Assembly: GCA_030448245.1 (NCBI GenBank)
Contig: JAUJNH010000001.1
Location: 526,326 to 590,325 of the forward strand
DNA from: Acidimicrobiales bacterium
GTDB lineage: Bacteria > Actinomycetota > Acidimicrobiia > Acidimicrobiales > JAUJNH01
Direction: 5' to 3'
DNA length: 64,000 nucleotides
The notes under the pieces are model-generated. The model did not search any database, had not been told where the DNA came from, and worked only from the letters and a program-made list of their open reading frames with translations. Of the stretch, positions 1 through 9,306 are shown one piece after another. Made by a program: the position numbers and the translations under genes. Every line of letters begins with the position of its first letter. Within the stretch, counting starts at the first letter, position 1.

Positions 1-1
1 G

Positions 2-895
2 ACCAAGCTCCTCGAGCTCACCTTCTCCGGCACGATCCGGGGCGCCCTGTACGCCCTGGTCGCCCTCGGCTTCGTCGTGATCTACAAGTCGACGGGGGTC
101 ATCAACTTCGCCCAGGGCGGGCTGCTGCTGCTCGGCATGTACCTCACCTACAACGCCCGGGTCACCTGGGGGGTCCCGTTCTGGCTGGCCGTGCTCCTGG
201 CCGCCACGGCCACCGCCCTCGTCGGGGCCCTCGTCGAGCGCACGGTCCTGCGGCGCATGGTCGGCCAGCCCGTGTTCGCCGTGGTGATGGTGACGCTGGG
301 CCTGCTGATCATCGTGCAGCAGGTGATCCCGACGATCTGGGGCTACGACCGCCTCGACCTCGGCGACCCGTGGGGCGTCCGCAAGGTGTCGCTCGGGCCG
401 CTCGACGTGGAAGTGAAGGACCTGTGGACGCTGGCCCTGGCCGTCATCGTGCTGGCCGCCTTCTTCGCCTTCTTCCGCTTCGGCCGCTATGGCGTGGCCA
501 TGCGGGCCACCGCGTTCGACCAGGAGGCGGCCATCGCCCAGGGCATCAGCGCCCGGCGCGTCTTCGCCCTGTCGTGGGCCATCGCCGGCGCGGTGGCGAC
601 GCTGGCCGGGGTGATGCTGGCCGCCGGGTCCGGCGGTGTCGACCCGAGCAAGGACATCATCGCCTTGGCCGCCTTCCCCGCCATCATCCTGGGAGGGCTC
701 GACTCGCCGTTGGGCGCGGTCGTCGGCGGCTTCGTGATCGGCATCAGCCAGTCCCTGACCTCGGGGTACCAGCCCGAGCACGCCCCCTTCCTGGGCGAGG
801 GCTTCGACGTCGTGATGCCCTACGTCGTGATGGTGCTCATCCTGCTGGTCCGCCCCTACGGGCTGTTCGGCACCCGTGAGGTGGTCCGGGTCTGA
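2..895 (+). CDS. livH: Branched-chain amino acid ABC transporter permease LivH (5' partial)
   Basis: This is the first membrane permease of a high-affinity branched-chain amino acid (or related amide/urea) importer. The frame is open from base 2, so the N-terminus lies off the left edge. The visible part begins inside the first helix, just before the INFAQGG motif typical of LivH permeases. Several hydrophobic segments follow, with the ILGGLDSPLGAVVGG loop near the C-terminus that docks to the ATPase. The stop codon overlaps the livM start by one base, so translation is coupled. livK follows, and the livF/livG ATPases must lie outside the window. Substrate specificity cannot be read from the sequence. 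Family assignment is secure. Confidence 0.93.
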   Translation, partial: TKLLELTFSGTIRGALYALVALGFVVIYKSTGVINFAQGGLLLLGMYLTYNARVTWGVPFWLAVLLAATATALVGALVERTVLRRMVGQPVFAVVMVTLGLLIIVQQVIPTIWGYDRLDLGDPWGVRKVSLGPLDVEVKDLWTLALAVIVLAAFFAFFRFGRYGVAMRATAFDQEAAIAQGISARRVFALSWAIAGAVATLAGVMLAAGSGGVDPSKDIIALAAFPAIILGGLDSPLGAVVGGFVIGISQSLTSGYQPEHAPFLGEGFDVVMPYVVMVLILLVRPYGLFGTREVVRV

Positions 896-2013
896 TGGCC
901 ATCGCCCTCCCCCGCCTGGCCAACCGCGAGATGGCGCGCTCGCAGTCGGACGCCCTGCGCCTGTTCCCCACCCGCTGGTCCCGCAACGCGACCGTGGGGC
1001 TGATCGTCGCCGTCGCCGCCTTCCCGCTGGCGGTCACCAGCGAGTTCTGGCTGTCGGTGCTCCTCTTCGTCGGCGCCACCGCCATCGGTGCCCTGGGCCT
1101 CAACCTGCTCACCGGCTTCACGGGCCAGGTCAGCCTGGGCCACGCCTTCTTCCTCGGCGTCGGCGCCTACACCGCCTGCTACCTCGGGAACCCGCCCGAG
1201 GGCGCACCCGCCGGCCGGGGCCTCCCGATGGTCGTGTGGCTGCCGGCTGCCGCGATCGTGCCCGCCCTCGTGGGCCTGGTGGTCGGGCCGGCCGCCCTGC
1301 GCCTCAAGGGGAACTACCTGGCCGTCGTCTCGCTGGGCCTGGTCTTCCTCGGCGCCCACGTGTTCAAGGAGTGGGAGTCGGTGACCGGCGGGAGTGACGG
1401 GACGTCGGTGCTGCCCTCGCTGGCCGTCGGCCCCGTCGACTTCGCCGGCATCGGGGGCCTGACGAAGAACCAAAGCCTGTTCTACCTGGTGTGGGCGATC
1501 GTTGCGATCTCCGCCCTGGCCTGCAAGAACCTGGTGCGATCGAGGCCGGGCCGGGCCATGCAGGCGGTGCGCGACCGCGACGTGGCCGCCGAGGTGGTGG
1601 GGGTCAGCCTGGCCCGGTACAAGCTGGGTGCGTTCTCGATCTCGAGTGGCCTCGCCGGCCTGTCCGGCGCCCTGTACGCGGTCGTCCTCACCTACGTCGA
1701 GCCGGGAACCTGGAGCCTCCCGCTGTCGATCCAGTTCGTGGCCATGGTCATCGTGGGCGGGATCGGCACCACGATGGGCGGCATCCTCGGGGCGCTGTTC
1801 ATCGGCGCCCTCCCCGAGCTGGTCAAGCACTACTCGGCGTCGATCCCCTTCGTGGCCCGCACCGCCACCGAGGAGGGGCTGTCCCTCCCCCAGCTGAACC
1901 AGATCCTGTTCGGCCTGTCGATCGTCCTGTTCCTGGTCCTCGAGCCGCGGGGTCTGGCCGCCCTGTGGCTGCGGGCCAAGGCGTACTTCAAGGCCTGGCC
2001 GTTCTCCTACTGA
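895..2013 (+). CDS. livM: Branched-chain amino acid ABC transporter permease LivM
   Basis: Second permease of the Liv importer, 372 codons and about the usual length. It has a short hydrophilic N-terminus followed by about eight to ten hydrophobic segments. The LNLLTGFTGQVSLGHAFF motif near residues 65-85 is diagnostic of LivM, and the VGGIGTTMGGILGA loop near residue 290 is the ATPase-coupling region. The ATG overlaps the livH stop (TGATG), so the two permeases are made together. The solute-binding protein livK starts 47 bases downstream with its own ribosome binding site. The pair forms the membrane channel; periplasm-equivalent capture is by LivK. Confidence 0.94.
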   Translation: MAIALPRLANREMARSQSDALRLFPTRWSRNATVGLIVAVAAFPLAVTSEFWLSVLLFVGATAIGALGLNLLTGFTGQVSLGHAFFLGVGAYTACYLGNPPEGAPAGRGLPMVVWLPAAAIVPALVGLVVGPAALRLKGNYLAVVSLGLVFLGAHVFKEWESVTGGSDGTSVLPSLAVGPVDFAGIGGLTKNQSLFYLVWAIVAISALACKNLVRSRPGRAMQAVRDRDVAAEVVGVSLARYKLGAFSISSGLAGLSGALYAVVLTYVEPGTWSLPLSIQFVAMVIVGGIGTTMGGILGALFIGALPELVKHYSASIPFVARTATEEGLSLPQLNQILFGLSIVLFLVLEPRGLAALWLRAKAYFKAWPFSY

Positions 2014-2060
2014 TCTCCGTCCCACCCGCCAGCAGCACCAACACCAGGAGGAACCCGAGC

Positions 2061-3338
2061 ATGCGACACCTCTCCCGAACCGCAGTGGCCAGCGGCATGG
2101 CCGCCCTCGCCCTCGTCGCCGGGGCCTGCGGCGGCGATGGCCCTAGCGCCACCGGGACCACCGGCGACGGCGGGAGCCTGAAGGCCGCCCCCGGCTTCGA
2201 TCCCGCCACCAACACCATCAAGGTGGGCATCATCAGCGCCCTCACCGGGTCCGGAGCCCCCATCGGCAAGCCGCTCACGGCCGGCAACGAGGTGTTCTTC
2301 AACAGGGTCAACGCCAAGGGGGGCATCGCCGGCAGGTACAAGATCCAGTTCGAGGAGCGCGACTCGGCCAACGAGCCCCAGAAGGCGGTGGCCGCCTACA
2401 ACGAGCTGAAGGGCAACGTGGCGCTGCTGGCCCAGACGTTCGGCACGCCGTCGAACAAGGCGCTGCTCACCAGCCTCAAGGCCGACGGCATCCTGGCTGC
2501 GCCGGCCAGCCTCGATGCCGACTGGGTCCGCGAGCCCAACCTCCTGCCCATCGGCAGCCCCTACCAGATCCAGGCGGTGAACGCCCTCACCTGGTACGTC
2601 ACCGAGGGCGGCGGCACGGGCAAGAAGATCTGCGCACTGTCCCAGGACGACGCCTACGGAAAGGCGGGGCTCGAGGGGGTCGACTTCGCGGCGACGAAGA
2701 ACGGCTTCACGGTGGCGAGCAAGCAGAGCTTCACGATCACCAAGGGCGCCGAGGCGGGGGCGGCGGTCCAGAGCCTGAAGGACGCCGGCTGCGAGGCGGT
2801 GTTCCTGGGGGCGCTCCCGTCCGACACGGCCGCCCTCCTCGCCATCGCCGCCAGGACCCAGTTCGCCCCGCAGTGGATCGCCCAGTCGCCCAGCTACATC
2901 GGCGCCCTGGCCGCCTCGCCGCTGAAGGACTACCTGGCCAGGACGTTCCTCGTCGCCTCCGAGGGGACCGAGTGGGGCGACGAGACCGTCGCCGGGATGC
3001 GGGACATGATCGCCGACATCGCCCAGCTGAAGCCCGACCAGCAGCCCGACTACTACTTCGCCTTCGGCTACAACCAGGCCAACGCGGTGGTGCAGGTGCT
3101 GGAGAAGGCGGTCGCCCTCGGGGACCTCTCGCGCTCCGGCATCGCGAAGGCGGCGGAGGAGGTCGGCACGCTCACCTTCGGCGGCCTGACCGGCGACTAC
3201 AGGTACGGCAAGGCCGCCAACCGGGTCTTCCCGCGGGAGACGACGCTGTTCAAGGTGGACCCGGCCAAGCCGGTGGGGCTCGCCGTCGTCAAGAAGAGCT
3301 TCACCACCGATGCCGCCAAGGAGTTCAAGATCGGCTGA
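2061..3338 (+). CDS. livK: Branched-chain amino acid ABC transporter substrate-binding lipoprotein
   Basis: A 425-residue extracytoplasmic binding protein of the Leu/Ile/Val family (periplasmic-binding fold type I). The N-terminus is a lipoprotein signal with lipobox LVAGAC and the modified Cys at residue 23, so it is predicted to be anchored to the outer face of the membrane. After a Gly/Thr linker the mature domain opens with KVGIISALTGSGAPIGKP, the canonical start of the first lobe. The ATG at 2061 was chosen over longer in-frame possibilities because AGGAGGAA sits 8-14 bases upstream and the signal peptide starts there. It follows livHM directly and very likely shares their transcript. 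The ligand cannot be predicted from sequence. Confidence 0.93.
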   Translation: MRHLSRTAVASGMAALALVAGACGGDGPSATGTTGDGGSLKAAPGFDPATNTIKVGIISALTGSGAPIGKPLTAGNEVFFNRVNAKGGIAGRYKIQFEERDSANEPQKAVAAYNELKGNVALLAQTFGTPSNKALLTSLKADGILAAPASLDADWVREPNLLPIGSPYQIQAVNALTWYVTEGGGTGKKICALSQDDAYGKAGLEGVDFAATKNGFTVASKQSFTITKGAEAGAAVQSLKDAGCEAVFLGALPSDTAALLAIAARTQFAPQWIAQSPSYIGALAASPLKDYLARTFLVASEGTEWGDETVAGMRDMIADIAQLKPDQQPDYYFAFGYNQANAVVQVLEKAVALGDLSRSGIAKAAEEVGTLTFGGLTGDYRYGKAANRVFPRETTLFKVDPAKPVGLAVVKKSFTTDAAKEFKIG

Positions 3339-3394
3339 TGCAGGGCCACGGGGTTGGCCTCTGCGGACCGGCCCCGTGCGCGATGCTCTTTTTC

Positions 3395-3940
3395 ATGAGC
3401 GACCCGTGGTCCGACCCGCCCGGAGGCGGCCAGCCCCCGCCGCCGCCTGGTGGCGGCGCACCCCCTCCCCCGCCACCAGGTGCGCCAGACCCGCCGCCCC
3501 CGCCGCCGTCGGCCCCGCCGCCTCCGCCGCCGCCCCCCACGCCCAGCTGGTCAGCGCCCCCGCCACCGCCTCCGAGCACCCCGAGCTACTCGGCGCCGCC
3601 GCCCCCGCCTCCCTTCGGCGGCACCCCCGGCGTCGCCCCGGGCACGAGCTACGGGCCGACCCCCGCCTACACGGGGCCGACGAGCGGCACGGGCCAGAAG
3701 ACCAACATCCTGGCCATCGTCTCGCTGTGCACCGGCATCCTCGCCCTCCTGACCTGCAGCGGCTGCGGCATCCTCTCGATCGCCGCGCTGGTGACGGGAG
3801 TCCTGGGGAGGAACCAGATCAAGGAGTCGAACGGGCTCGAGCAGGGTGACGGGATGGCCCTCGCCGGCCTCATCACCGGGGCCGTCGGGCTCGCCCTGGG
3901 TCTGGGCGCGGTCATCATCAGCGTGGCGGCCGGCTCCTGA
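3395..3940 (+). CDS. Proline-rich DUF4190-type membrane protein
   Basis: A 181-residue protein in two parts. Residues 1 to about 95 are almost pure Pro/Gly/Ala/Ser with runs of up to nine prolines. The C-terminal part has two hydrophobic helices separated by a short loop with GRNQIKESNG, the pattern of DUF4190 proteins. The last part reads GMALAGLITGAVGLALG, also typical. The function of the family is unknown; the members are small inner-membrane proteins with a disordered cytoplasmic tail. A second in-frame ATG at 3383 is possible; 3395 is preferred because it gives the usual MSDP start. It lies next to two other small tail-plus-membrane proteins on the opposite strand (RDD and DUF4234). Confidence 0.8.
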   Translation: MSDPWSDPPGGGQPPPPPGGGAPPPPPPGAPDPPPPPPSAPPPPPPPPTPSWSAPPPPPPSTPSYSAPPPPPPFGGTPGVAPGTSYGPTPAYTGPTSGTGQKTNILAIVSLCTGILALLTCSGCGILSIAALVTGVLGRNQIKESNGLEQGDGMALAGLITGAVGLALGLGAVIISVAAGS

Positions 3941-3970
3941 GCCGGCCGCCGGCCTGGACGGCCGGGACGG

Positions 3971-4573
3971 TCAGGCCTTGACCACCACGGTCTTGACGAT
4001 CTTGTCGGCGATCGTCTGCTTGTCCTTGTCGATGAACAGCCCGAAGATGTAGCCGAAATAGCAGACGATGTTGTCGACGATGTGGCAGAGGGCCCGGACG
4101 ATGCCCATCCCGCCGCCGATCGGCTGGCCGGTCTCCTGGCTGACGACCTTGATGTTCTGCGTCTTCTTCCCGGTGGACTGGCCCGTCTCCCCGTTGAGGT
4201 ACGCGTTGTACAAGCCGAAGGCCAGCGCACCGAGGAAGATCAGCGCACCGAGGGCGTTCGAGATGAACGCCTGGACGAGGACGCCCAGGATCAGCAGCCC
4301 GAAGTAGTCGATCAGCCCGGCGACGATCCGGGGGCCGGGCTCGGCGTAGTCCGAGGTGCCGCCGCCGTACGAGCTGCCACCGGGCGGGGGATACCCACCG
4401 CCACCGCCACCGCCACCGGGCGGCGGGTAGCCGCCGCCCCCACCACCGCCGGGCGGGGGGTACCCGCCGCCACCACCACCGCCGGGCGGGGGGTACCCGC
4501 CGCCACCACCACCGGGGGGCGGCGGCGGGGGGAAGCTGCCACCGGGGGGCGGCGAACTGGGGGGATAGCTCAT
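3971..4573 (-). CDS. RDD-family membrane protein with Gly/Pro-rich tail
   Basis: A 200-residue protein. The first 65 residues are a low-complexity tail of repeated PPGGGGGGGYP units. An RDD domain follows: PGPRIVAGLIDYFGL carries the Arg and Asp that name the family, then come two or three hydrophobic segments and the conserved GQSTGKKTQNIKVV stretch. RDD proteins are small integral membrane proteins; some members act in cation/proton exchange or stress, but no specific role can be assigned here. The gene is convergent with the DUF4190 gene 30 bases away. The tail resembles that of the neighbour, so both may be held by the same kind of cytoplasmic interaction. Confidence 0.86.
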   Translation of the reverse strand: MSYPPSSPPPGGSFPPPPPPGGGGGGYPPPGGGGGGGYPPPGGGGGGGYPPPGGGGGGGGYPPPGGSSYGGGTSDYAEPGPRIVAGLIDYFGLLILGVLVQAFISNALGALIFLGALAFGLYNAYLNGETGQSTGKKTQNIKVVSQETGQPIGGGMGIVRALCHIVDNIVCYFGYIFGLFIDKDKQTIADKIVKTVVVKA

Positions 4574-4711
4574 GTGGGTCTCCTTGAGGCGCCGGGCGCT
4601 CCGTCTGCGCCCGCGATCCAGCGCGGAACGTAGCGGAGGAGCGGGACCGTGTGCGGGATCCTCGGCGGAACTGCCCGATGGGGCAACGGCCCGCGGGGCG
4701 CCAGGGCGTGG

Positions 4712-5206
4712 TCAGGCGGCGGCCGGCCGGCTCCCCTGGCTGACCCAGTAGCTGTTGAGGGCGGCCTGCACCTTCGGGTACCAGATGAACGGACCGGCCA
4801 GCGGGATGAGCAGGTAGAGGCCGTCGGTGGCCTTCACCGGGCTCTGCCAGCCGTTGCGGTTGTAGGCCTTCTCGAGCTCCATCGGCACCGTGAAGCCGAT
4901 GACGATGCTGGCCAGCAGCCCGAGCACCAGGCCGATGGCGCCGCCCAGGCCTTGGCCGTTGTGCTTCTGGAGGTCGTCGTGGGTGCGGTAGGCCCAGGCT
5001 GCGCCCCACAGCCCGCAGGTGACGGCGAAGAGCAGCATGTTCGGCGTCGCCTTGTACCAGATCTCGTCGAGGGTGGGGGGCACGTACCGCCCGGCCGGCG
5101 GCGCCGCGCCGTAGCCGACCGGCTGCGCTTGCGGCTGCTGTTGTGGCTCTGGCTGACCTGCGTAGCCCTGGTCGTACGAGGAGTGCTGTCCCGCCGGATC
5201 GCTCAT
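4712..5206 (-). CDS. DUF4234-like small membrane protein
   Basis: A 164-residue protein with a Gln/Pro/Gly-rich N-terminal tail (residues 1-45). Three hydrophobic stretches follow, and the segment [21 protein letters not shown] matches the CGIYWLYW-type signature of DUF4234 and related proteins. The C-terminal helix region carries [21 protein letters not shown]. The ATG at 5206 was chosen because upstream in-frame sequence is Arg-rich and belongs to the spacer after map. The gene begins 19 bases after the methionine aminopeptidase stop on the same strand and is probably co-transcribed with it. Function unknown. Confidence 0.75.
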   Translation of the reverse strand: MSDPAGQHSSYDQGYAGQPEPQQQPQAQPVGYGAAPPAGRYVPPTLDEIWYKATPNMLLFAVTCGLWGAAWAYRTHDDLQKHNGQGLGGAIGLVLGLLASIVIGFTVPMELEKAYNRNGWQSPVKATDGLYLLIPLAGPFIWYPKVQAALNSYWVSQGSRPAAA

Positions 5207-5225
5207 GCCCGCAGGGTACCGATTG

Positions 5226-6251
5226 CTACGTGGCCGCGCTCGTCTCCGCCGCCGCCCGGCCAAAGGCCGGTCCCTGGGCCGGCACCGTCAGCACCTCGAC
5301 GCCGTCGTCGGTCACGAGCACCGTGTGCTCGAACTGGGCGGCCCGGCGGTGGTCCTTGGTCACCGCGGTCCAGCCGTCGGGCCACATGGCGTGGTCGCCG
5401 GTGCCGAGGGCGATCATCGGCTCGACCGTGAAGGTCATGCCCGGCCGGAACGAGAAGGCCTCGGCCCGCGGCTCCGGGTAGTGGAACACCGTGGGCGGAG
5501 CGTGGAAGCGCCGGCCCACGCCATGGCCGACAAAGGCGCGCACCACGCTGAACCCGTGAGCGGAGGCATGGTCCTGGATGGCCCGGCCGATGTCGATCAC
5601 CTTGCCACCGGGGCGGACCTGGGCGATGCCCAGCTCGGTGCACTCGCGGGTGACCCGGATCAGGGTGCGGCTGGCCTCGTCGACCTCACCGGCGCAGAAG
5701 GTGGCGTTGGTGTCGCCGTGGAACCCGTCGAGGTAGATGGTGACGTCGATGTCGCACACGTCGCCGTCCTGCAGCACCCGGTCGTCGGGGATGCCGTGGC
5801 AGATCACCTCGTTGACCGACGTGCAGACGCTCTTCGGGAACGGCGGGGCGCCGCCCCCTCCGGCGTAGCCCAGCGGGCTCGGGTAGCCCCCCCGGTCGAG
5901 GCAGGCCTGGTGGACGAAGGCGTCGATCTCGTCGGTGCTGACCCCGGGGCGGACCAGCTCGCCCGCCGCCACCAGGATCTCGGCGGCCGCCTGGCAGGCG
6001 GCCCGCATCTTCGGCAGGGACTCGGCGTCGTGGACCTCGGCCTGCCCGTCACCTCGGGGCGGTCGGCCGCCGGCTCCGGGCTGTGCGTACGGGGGCCGGG
6101 CGATGTGGGAGGGGACCTCCCGAAGGGGGCTGAGCTTGCCCGGGACGACCCGACCGGAGGCCACCAGCTGGTCGAGCTTGTTGTGACACCGCTTGTACTT
6201 CCGACCGGAGCCGCACCAGCACGGGTCGTTCGACTGCAGCTTGGGTCCCAT
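5226..6251 (-). CDS. map: Methionine aminopeptidase (type I) with N-terminal SEC-C zinc motif
   Basis: Removes the initiator methionine from nascent proteins. The protein has 341 residues, longer than a minimal MetAP-I (about 250). Residues 7-25 contain a SEC-C type zinc motif ([13 protein letters not shown]) as in SecA C-termini, and the extension is thought to bind the ribosome. The catalytic pita-bread domain follows, with the five metal ligands in context: the two Asp in [17 protein letters not shown], the His in GHGVGRRFH, the Glu in [10 protein letters not shown] and the final Glu in QFEHTVLV. The substrate His lies in ICHGIPDD. The divergent gcvP leader starts about 50 bases upstream. 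Family assignment is secure; this SEC-C form is common in actinobacteria. Confidence 0.95.
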   Translation of the reverse strand: MGPKLQSNDPCWCGSGRKYKRCHNKLDQLVASGRVVPGKLSPLREVPSHIARPPYAQPGAGGRPPRGDGQAEVHDAESLPKMRAACQAAAEILVAAGELVRPGVSTDEIDAFVHQACLDRGGYPSPLGYAGGGGAPPFPKSVCTSVNEVICHGIPDDRVLQDGDVCDIDVTIYLDGFHGDTNATFCAGEVDEASRTLIRVTRECTELGIAQVRPGGKVIDIGRAIQDHASAHGFSVVRAFVGHGVGRRFHAPPTVFHYPEPRAEAFSFRPGMTFTVEPMIALGTGDHAMWPDGWTAVTKDHRRAAQFEHTVLVTDDGVEVLTVPAQGPAFGRAAAETSAAT

Positions 6252-6300
6252 CAGCGGCCAACGCTACCCGGGGAGGTACGCTTTGCCCTGCTGTCGACCC

Positions 6301-6420
6301 CGTGCGGGAGAGCAGCGGTGCTGCGCCGAAGGGGCAATCCCTCCCAGGAATCTCTCAGGCAAACGGACCGCTCGGGTGAGGCGAGGCTGGAAGCGGAGCT
6401 GCCGACAGCCGGGGAGGGCC
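6301..6420 (+). promoter_or_regulatory. Glycine riboswitch
   Basis: The leader between map and gcvP contains the conserved glycine-aptamer blocks in order: CGGGAGAG (6305), GCGCCGAAGGGGCAA (6323), AATCTCTCAGGCAAA (6349) and GGACCG (6365). GGAGAG and CTCTC pair to form the P1/P3a-type helices, and GCCGAAGGGGCAA is the P3 internal-loop signature. Downstream sequence (6383-6425) has further stems that could be the second, degenerate half of a singleton aptamer. It sits directly upstream of gcvP, so it is expected to raise gcvP expression when glycine is plentiful. The outer limits are approximate. Confidence 0.9.
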
Positions 6421-6440
6421 CCCTCGAAAGGAAGCGCCCC

Positions 6441-9260
6441 ATGCCCGACCGCCAGAGGTTCGCCGATCGCCACATCGGCCCGGACGACGACGAGCTGGAA
6501 AAGGCGCTCTCGGCCGTCGGCTACCGCACCCTCGAGGCTCTGAGCGCCGACGCCGTCCCCGCCGCGATCCGGCTGCTGGACAGCCTCGACCTGCCGCCGG
6601 CGGCGTCCGAGCCCGAGGTGACGGCCGAGCTCAGGTCGCTGGCGGCCGCCAACCGCCGCCTGGTGCAGATGATCGGCCTCGGCTGGCACGACACGGTGAC
6701 CCCGCCGGTCATCCGCCGCAACGTCCTCGAGGACCCGGGGTGGTACACGGCCTACACCCCCTACCAGCCCGAGATCAGCCAGGGCCGGCTCGAGGCCCTC
6801 CTGGCCTTCCAGACCATGGTCGAGGACCTCACCCAGCTGCCGGTGGCCAACGCGTCGCTGCTCGACGAGGCGACGGCCTGCGCCGAAGCCGTCTCGCTCC
6901 TGCGCAGGATGGCCAAGGCACGGGCCGACGTCGTCGTGGTCGACGCCGACTGCCACCCGCAGTCGATCGCCGTCGTCCGCACCCGCTGCGAGCCCCTCGG
7001 CATCGAGGTGGTGGTCACCGACCTGGCCGACGGGCTGCCCTCCGGGCTGGAGCCGTTCGGCGTGCTGGCCGCCTTCCCCGGCTCGTCCGGTGCCGTGCGG
7101 GACCTGCGCCCGCTCGTCGAGCAGGCCCATGCGGTGGGCGCCCTGGTGGCCGTCACCGCCGACCCGCTGGCGCTGTGCCTCCTCGAGGCCCCCGGCACCT
7201 GGGGCGCCGACGTCTGCGTCGGCAGCGCCCAGCGGTTCGGGGTGCCCCTGGGCTTCGGGGGCCCGCACGCCGGGTTCATGGCCGTGCGCCGGGGCCTCGA
7301 GCGGTCGCTCCCGGGGCGGCTCGTCGGGGTTTCGGTCGATGCCGACGGCAAGCCGGCCCTGCGCCTGGCGCTGCAGACCCGGGAGCAGCACATCCGCCGG
7401 GAGAAGGCCACGTCCAACATCTGCACCGCGCAGGTGCTGCTGGCCAACGTCGCCGCCTTCTACGCCATGTGGCACGGGCCCGAGGGCCTGGCCGCCATCG
7501 CCAGCCGGGTGCACGGCCACGCCGCCAGCCTGCGGTCGGCGCTGGTCGAGGGCGGCGTCGAGGTGGTCCACGACAGCTTCTTCGACACGGTCCAGGCCCG
7601 GGTGCCCGGGCGGGCGGCGGCGGTGGTGGCGGCTGCCGGGGAGCGGGGCATCAACCTGCGCCTGGTCGACGACGACGTGGTCGGGGTCACCTGCGACGAG
7701 GTCACCACCCGAGGCCACGTCCGCGAGGTGGTGGCCGCCTTTGGCCTCGACGCCGACCCCGGCCCGGGCCGTGACGAGGCGGTGGCCCTGCCCCGCACCA
7801 CGCCCTTCCTGACCCACCCCACCTTCTCCCGCTTCCGCTCGGAGACGGCCATGCTGCGCGAGCTGCGGCGGCTGTCCGACCGCGACCTCGCCCTCGACCG
7901 CACGATGATCCCGCTGGGGTCGTGCACGATGAAGCTGAACGGCACCACCGAGATGGAGCCGATCACCTGGGACGGCTTCGCCGGCATCCACCCGTTCGCC
8001 CCCGAGGACCAGACGGCCGGCTACCAGGCCCTGATCGCCGACCTCGAGCGCTGGCTGGCCGAGCTCACCGGCTACGACGCCGTGTCCCTGCAGCCCAACG
8101 CGGGCAGCCAGGGCGAGCTGGCCGGGCTGCTGGCCATCCGCGCCTTCCACCGCAGCCGGGGCGACGACCAGCGCGACCTCTGCCTCATCCCCTCGTCGGC
8201 CCACGGCACCAACGCGGCCTCGGCGACCATGGCCGGCATGCGGGTGGTGGTCGTGGCCTGCGATCCCGCCGGGAACGTCGACCTCGACGACCTGCGGGCC
8301 AAGGCCGCAGCCGCCGGCGACCGCCTCGCCGCCCTGATGGTCACCTACCCCTCCACCCACGGCGTGTTCGAGGAGGCCATCGGCGAGGTGTGCGCGGCGG
8401 TGCACGACGCCGGCGGCCAGGTGTACCTCGACGGGGCCAACCTCAACGCCCTCGTGGGCCTGGCCCGGCCCGGGCGCTTCGGGGCCGACGTCAGCCACCT
8501 CAACCTGCACAAGACCTTCTGCATCCCCCACGGCGGCGGGGGCCCCGGCGTCGGGCCGGTGGCCGCCCGCGCCCACCTGGCGCCGTTCCTGCCCGGCCAC
8601 CCGCTGGTGGCGTCGGCGGGACCCGAGGGGGGACCGGTCATCTCGGGGGCGCCCTGGGGTTCGGCCGGGATCCTCCCCATCCCGTGGGCCTACCTGCGGC
8701 TGATGGGCCCGGACGGGCTGCGCCGGGCCACGTCGGTGGCCATCCTCAACGCCAACTACGTCGCCACCCGCCTCGCCCCCCACTTCCCGGTGCTGTACAC
8801 CGGCCGGGGTGGGCTGGTGGCCCACGAGTGCATCCTCGACCTGCGGCCGCTGACCAAGGCCACCGGCATCACCTCCGAGGACGTGGCCAAGCGGCTGATG
8901 GACATGGGGATCCACGCCCCCACCCAGTCGTTCCCGGTGGCGGGGACCCTCATGGTCGAGCCCACCGAGAGCGAGTCCCTCGTTGAGCTGGACCGGTTCT
9001 GCGACGCCATGGTCGCCATCCGGAGCGAGATCGACAAGGTGGCCGACGGCACCTGGCCGAGGGACGACAACCCCCTGCGCAACGCTCCCCACACCGCCGC
9101 CACGGCGACGGCCACCGCTTGGGACCACCCCTACACCCGGGAGGTGGCGGCCTATCCCCTGGGGGCCGACCCCGACAAGTACTGGCCGCCGGTCCGTCGC
9201 ATCGACGGCGCCGCCGGCGACCGCAACCTGATGTGCAGCTGTCCGCCGCTCGACGGGTAG
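6441..9260 (+). CDS. gcvP: Glycine dehydrogenase (decarboxylating), P-protein
   Basis: PLP-dependent P-protein of the glycine cleavage system. It decarboxylates glycine and passes the aminomethyl group to the lipoylated H-protein. At 939 residues it is the full-length, homodimeric (bacterial/mitochondrial) form, with an N-terminal half (residues 1-440) and a C-terminal half (450-939). The N-terminus [13 protein letters not shown] and the middle [10 protein letters not shown] are hallmark motifs. The PLP lysine is about residue 691 in [18 protein letters not shown]. The ATG at 6441 follows GAAAGGAAG. The glycine riboswitch sits immediately upstream. The H- and T-proteins are encoded about 3-7 kb to the right on the other strand. 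Confidence 0.97.
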   Translation: MPDRQRFADRHIGPDDDELEKALSAVGYRTLEALSADAVPAAIRLLDSLDLPPAASEPEVTAELRSLAAANRRLVQMIGLGWHDTVTPPVIRRNVLEDPGWYTAYTPYQPEISQGRLEALLAFQTMVEDLTQLPVANASLLDEATACAEAVSLLRRMAKARADVVVVDADCHPQSIAVVRTRCEPLGIEVVVTDLADGLPSGLEPFGVLAAFPGSSGAVRDLRPLVEQAHAVGALVAVTADPLALCLLEAPGTWGADVCVGSAQRFGVPLGFGGPHAGFMAVRRGLERSLPGRLVGVSVDADGKPALRLALQTREQHIRREKATSNICTAQVLLANVAAFYAMWHGPEGLAAIASRVHGHAASLRSALVEGGVEVVHDSFFDTVQARVPGRAAAVVAAAGERGINLRLVDDDVVGVTCDEVTTRGHVREVVAAFGLDADPGPGRDEAVALPRTTPFLTHPTFSRFRSETAMLRELRRLSDRDLALDRTMIPLGSCTMKLNGTTEMEPITWDGFAGIHPFAPEDQTAGYQALIADLERWLAELTGYDAVSLQPNAGSQGELAGLLAIRAFHRSRGDDQRDLCLIPSSAHGTNAASATMAGMRVVVVACDPAGNVDLDDLRAKAAAAGDRLAALMVTYPSTHGVFEEAIGEVCAAVHDAGGQVYLDGANLNALVGLARPGRFGADVSHLNLHKTFCIPHGGGGPGVGPVAARAHLAPFLPGHPLVASAGPEGGPVISGAPWGSAGILPIPWAYLRLMGPDGLRRATSVAILNANYVATRLAPHFPVLYTGRGGLVAHECILDLRPLTKATGITSEDVAKRLMDMGIHAPTQSFPVAGTLMVEPTESESLVELDRFCDAMVAIRSEIDKVADGTWPRDDNPLRNAPHTAATATATAWDHPYTREVAAYPLGADPDKYWPPVRRIDGAAGDRNLMCSCPPLDG

Positions 9261-9306
9261 GGCCGGGCGGCGGTCGCGCCCGTTCCTCCGCCCGCTGGCG
9301 GTGCGG

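Noticed and set aside
3347..3393. Terminator after livK (CACGGGG...CCCCGTG, then TTTTT)
   Set aside because: The T-run is about ten bases away from the stem and lies inside the next start region; the evidence is too weak.
6264..9128. 954-codon minus-strand frame opposite gcvP
   Set aside because: It is an antisense shadow in very GC-rich DNA, rich in His/Gly/Arg and without any domain; gcvP on the plus strand is unmistakable.
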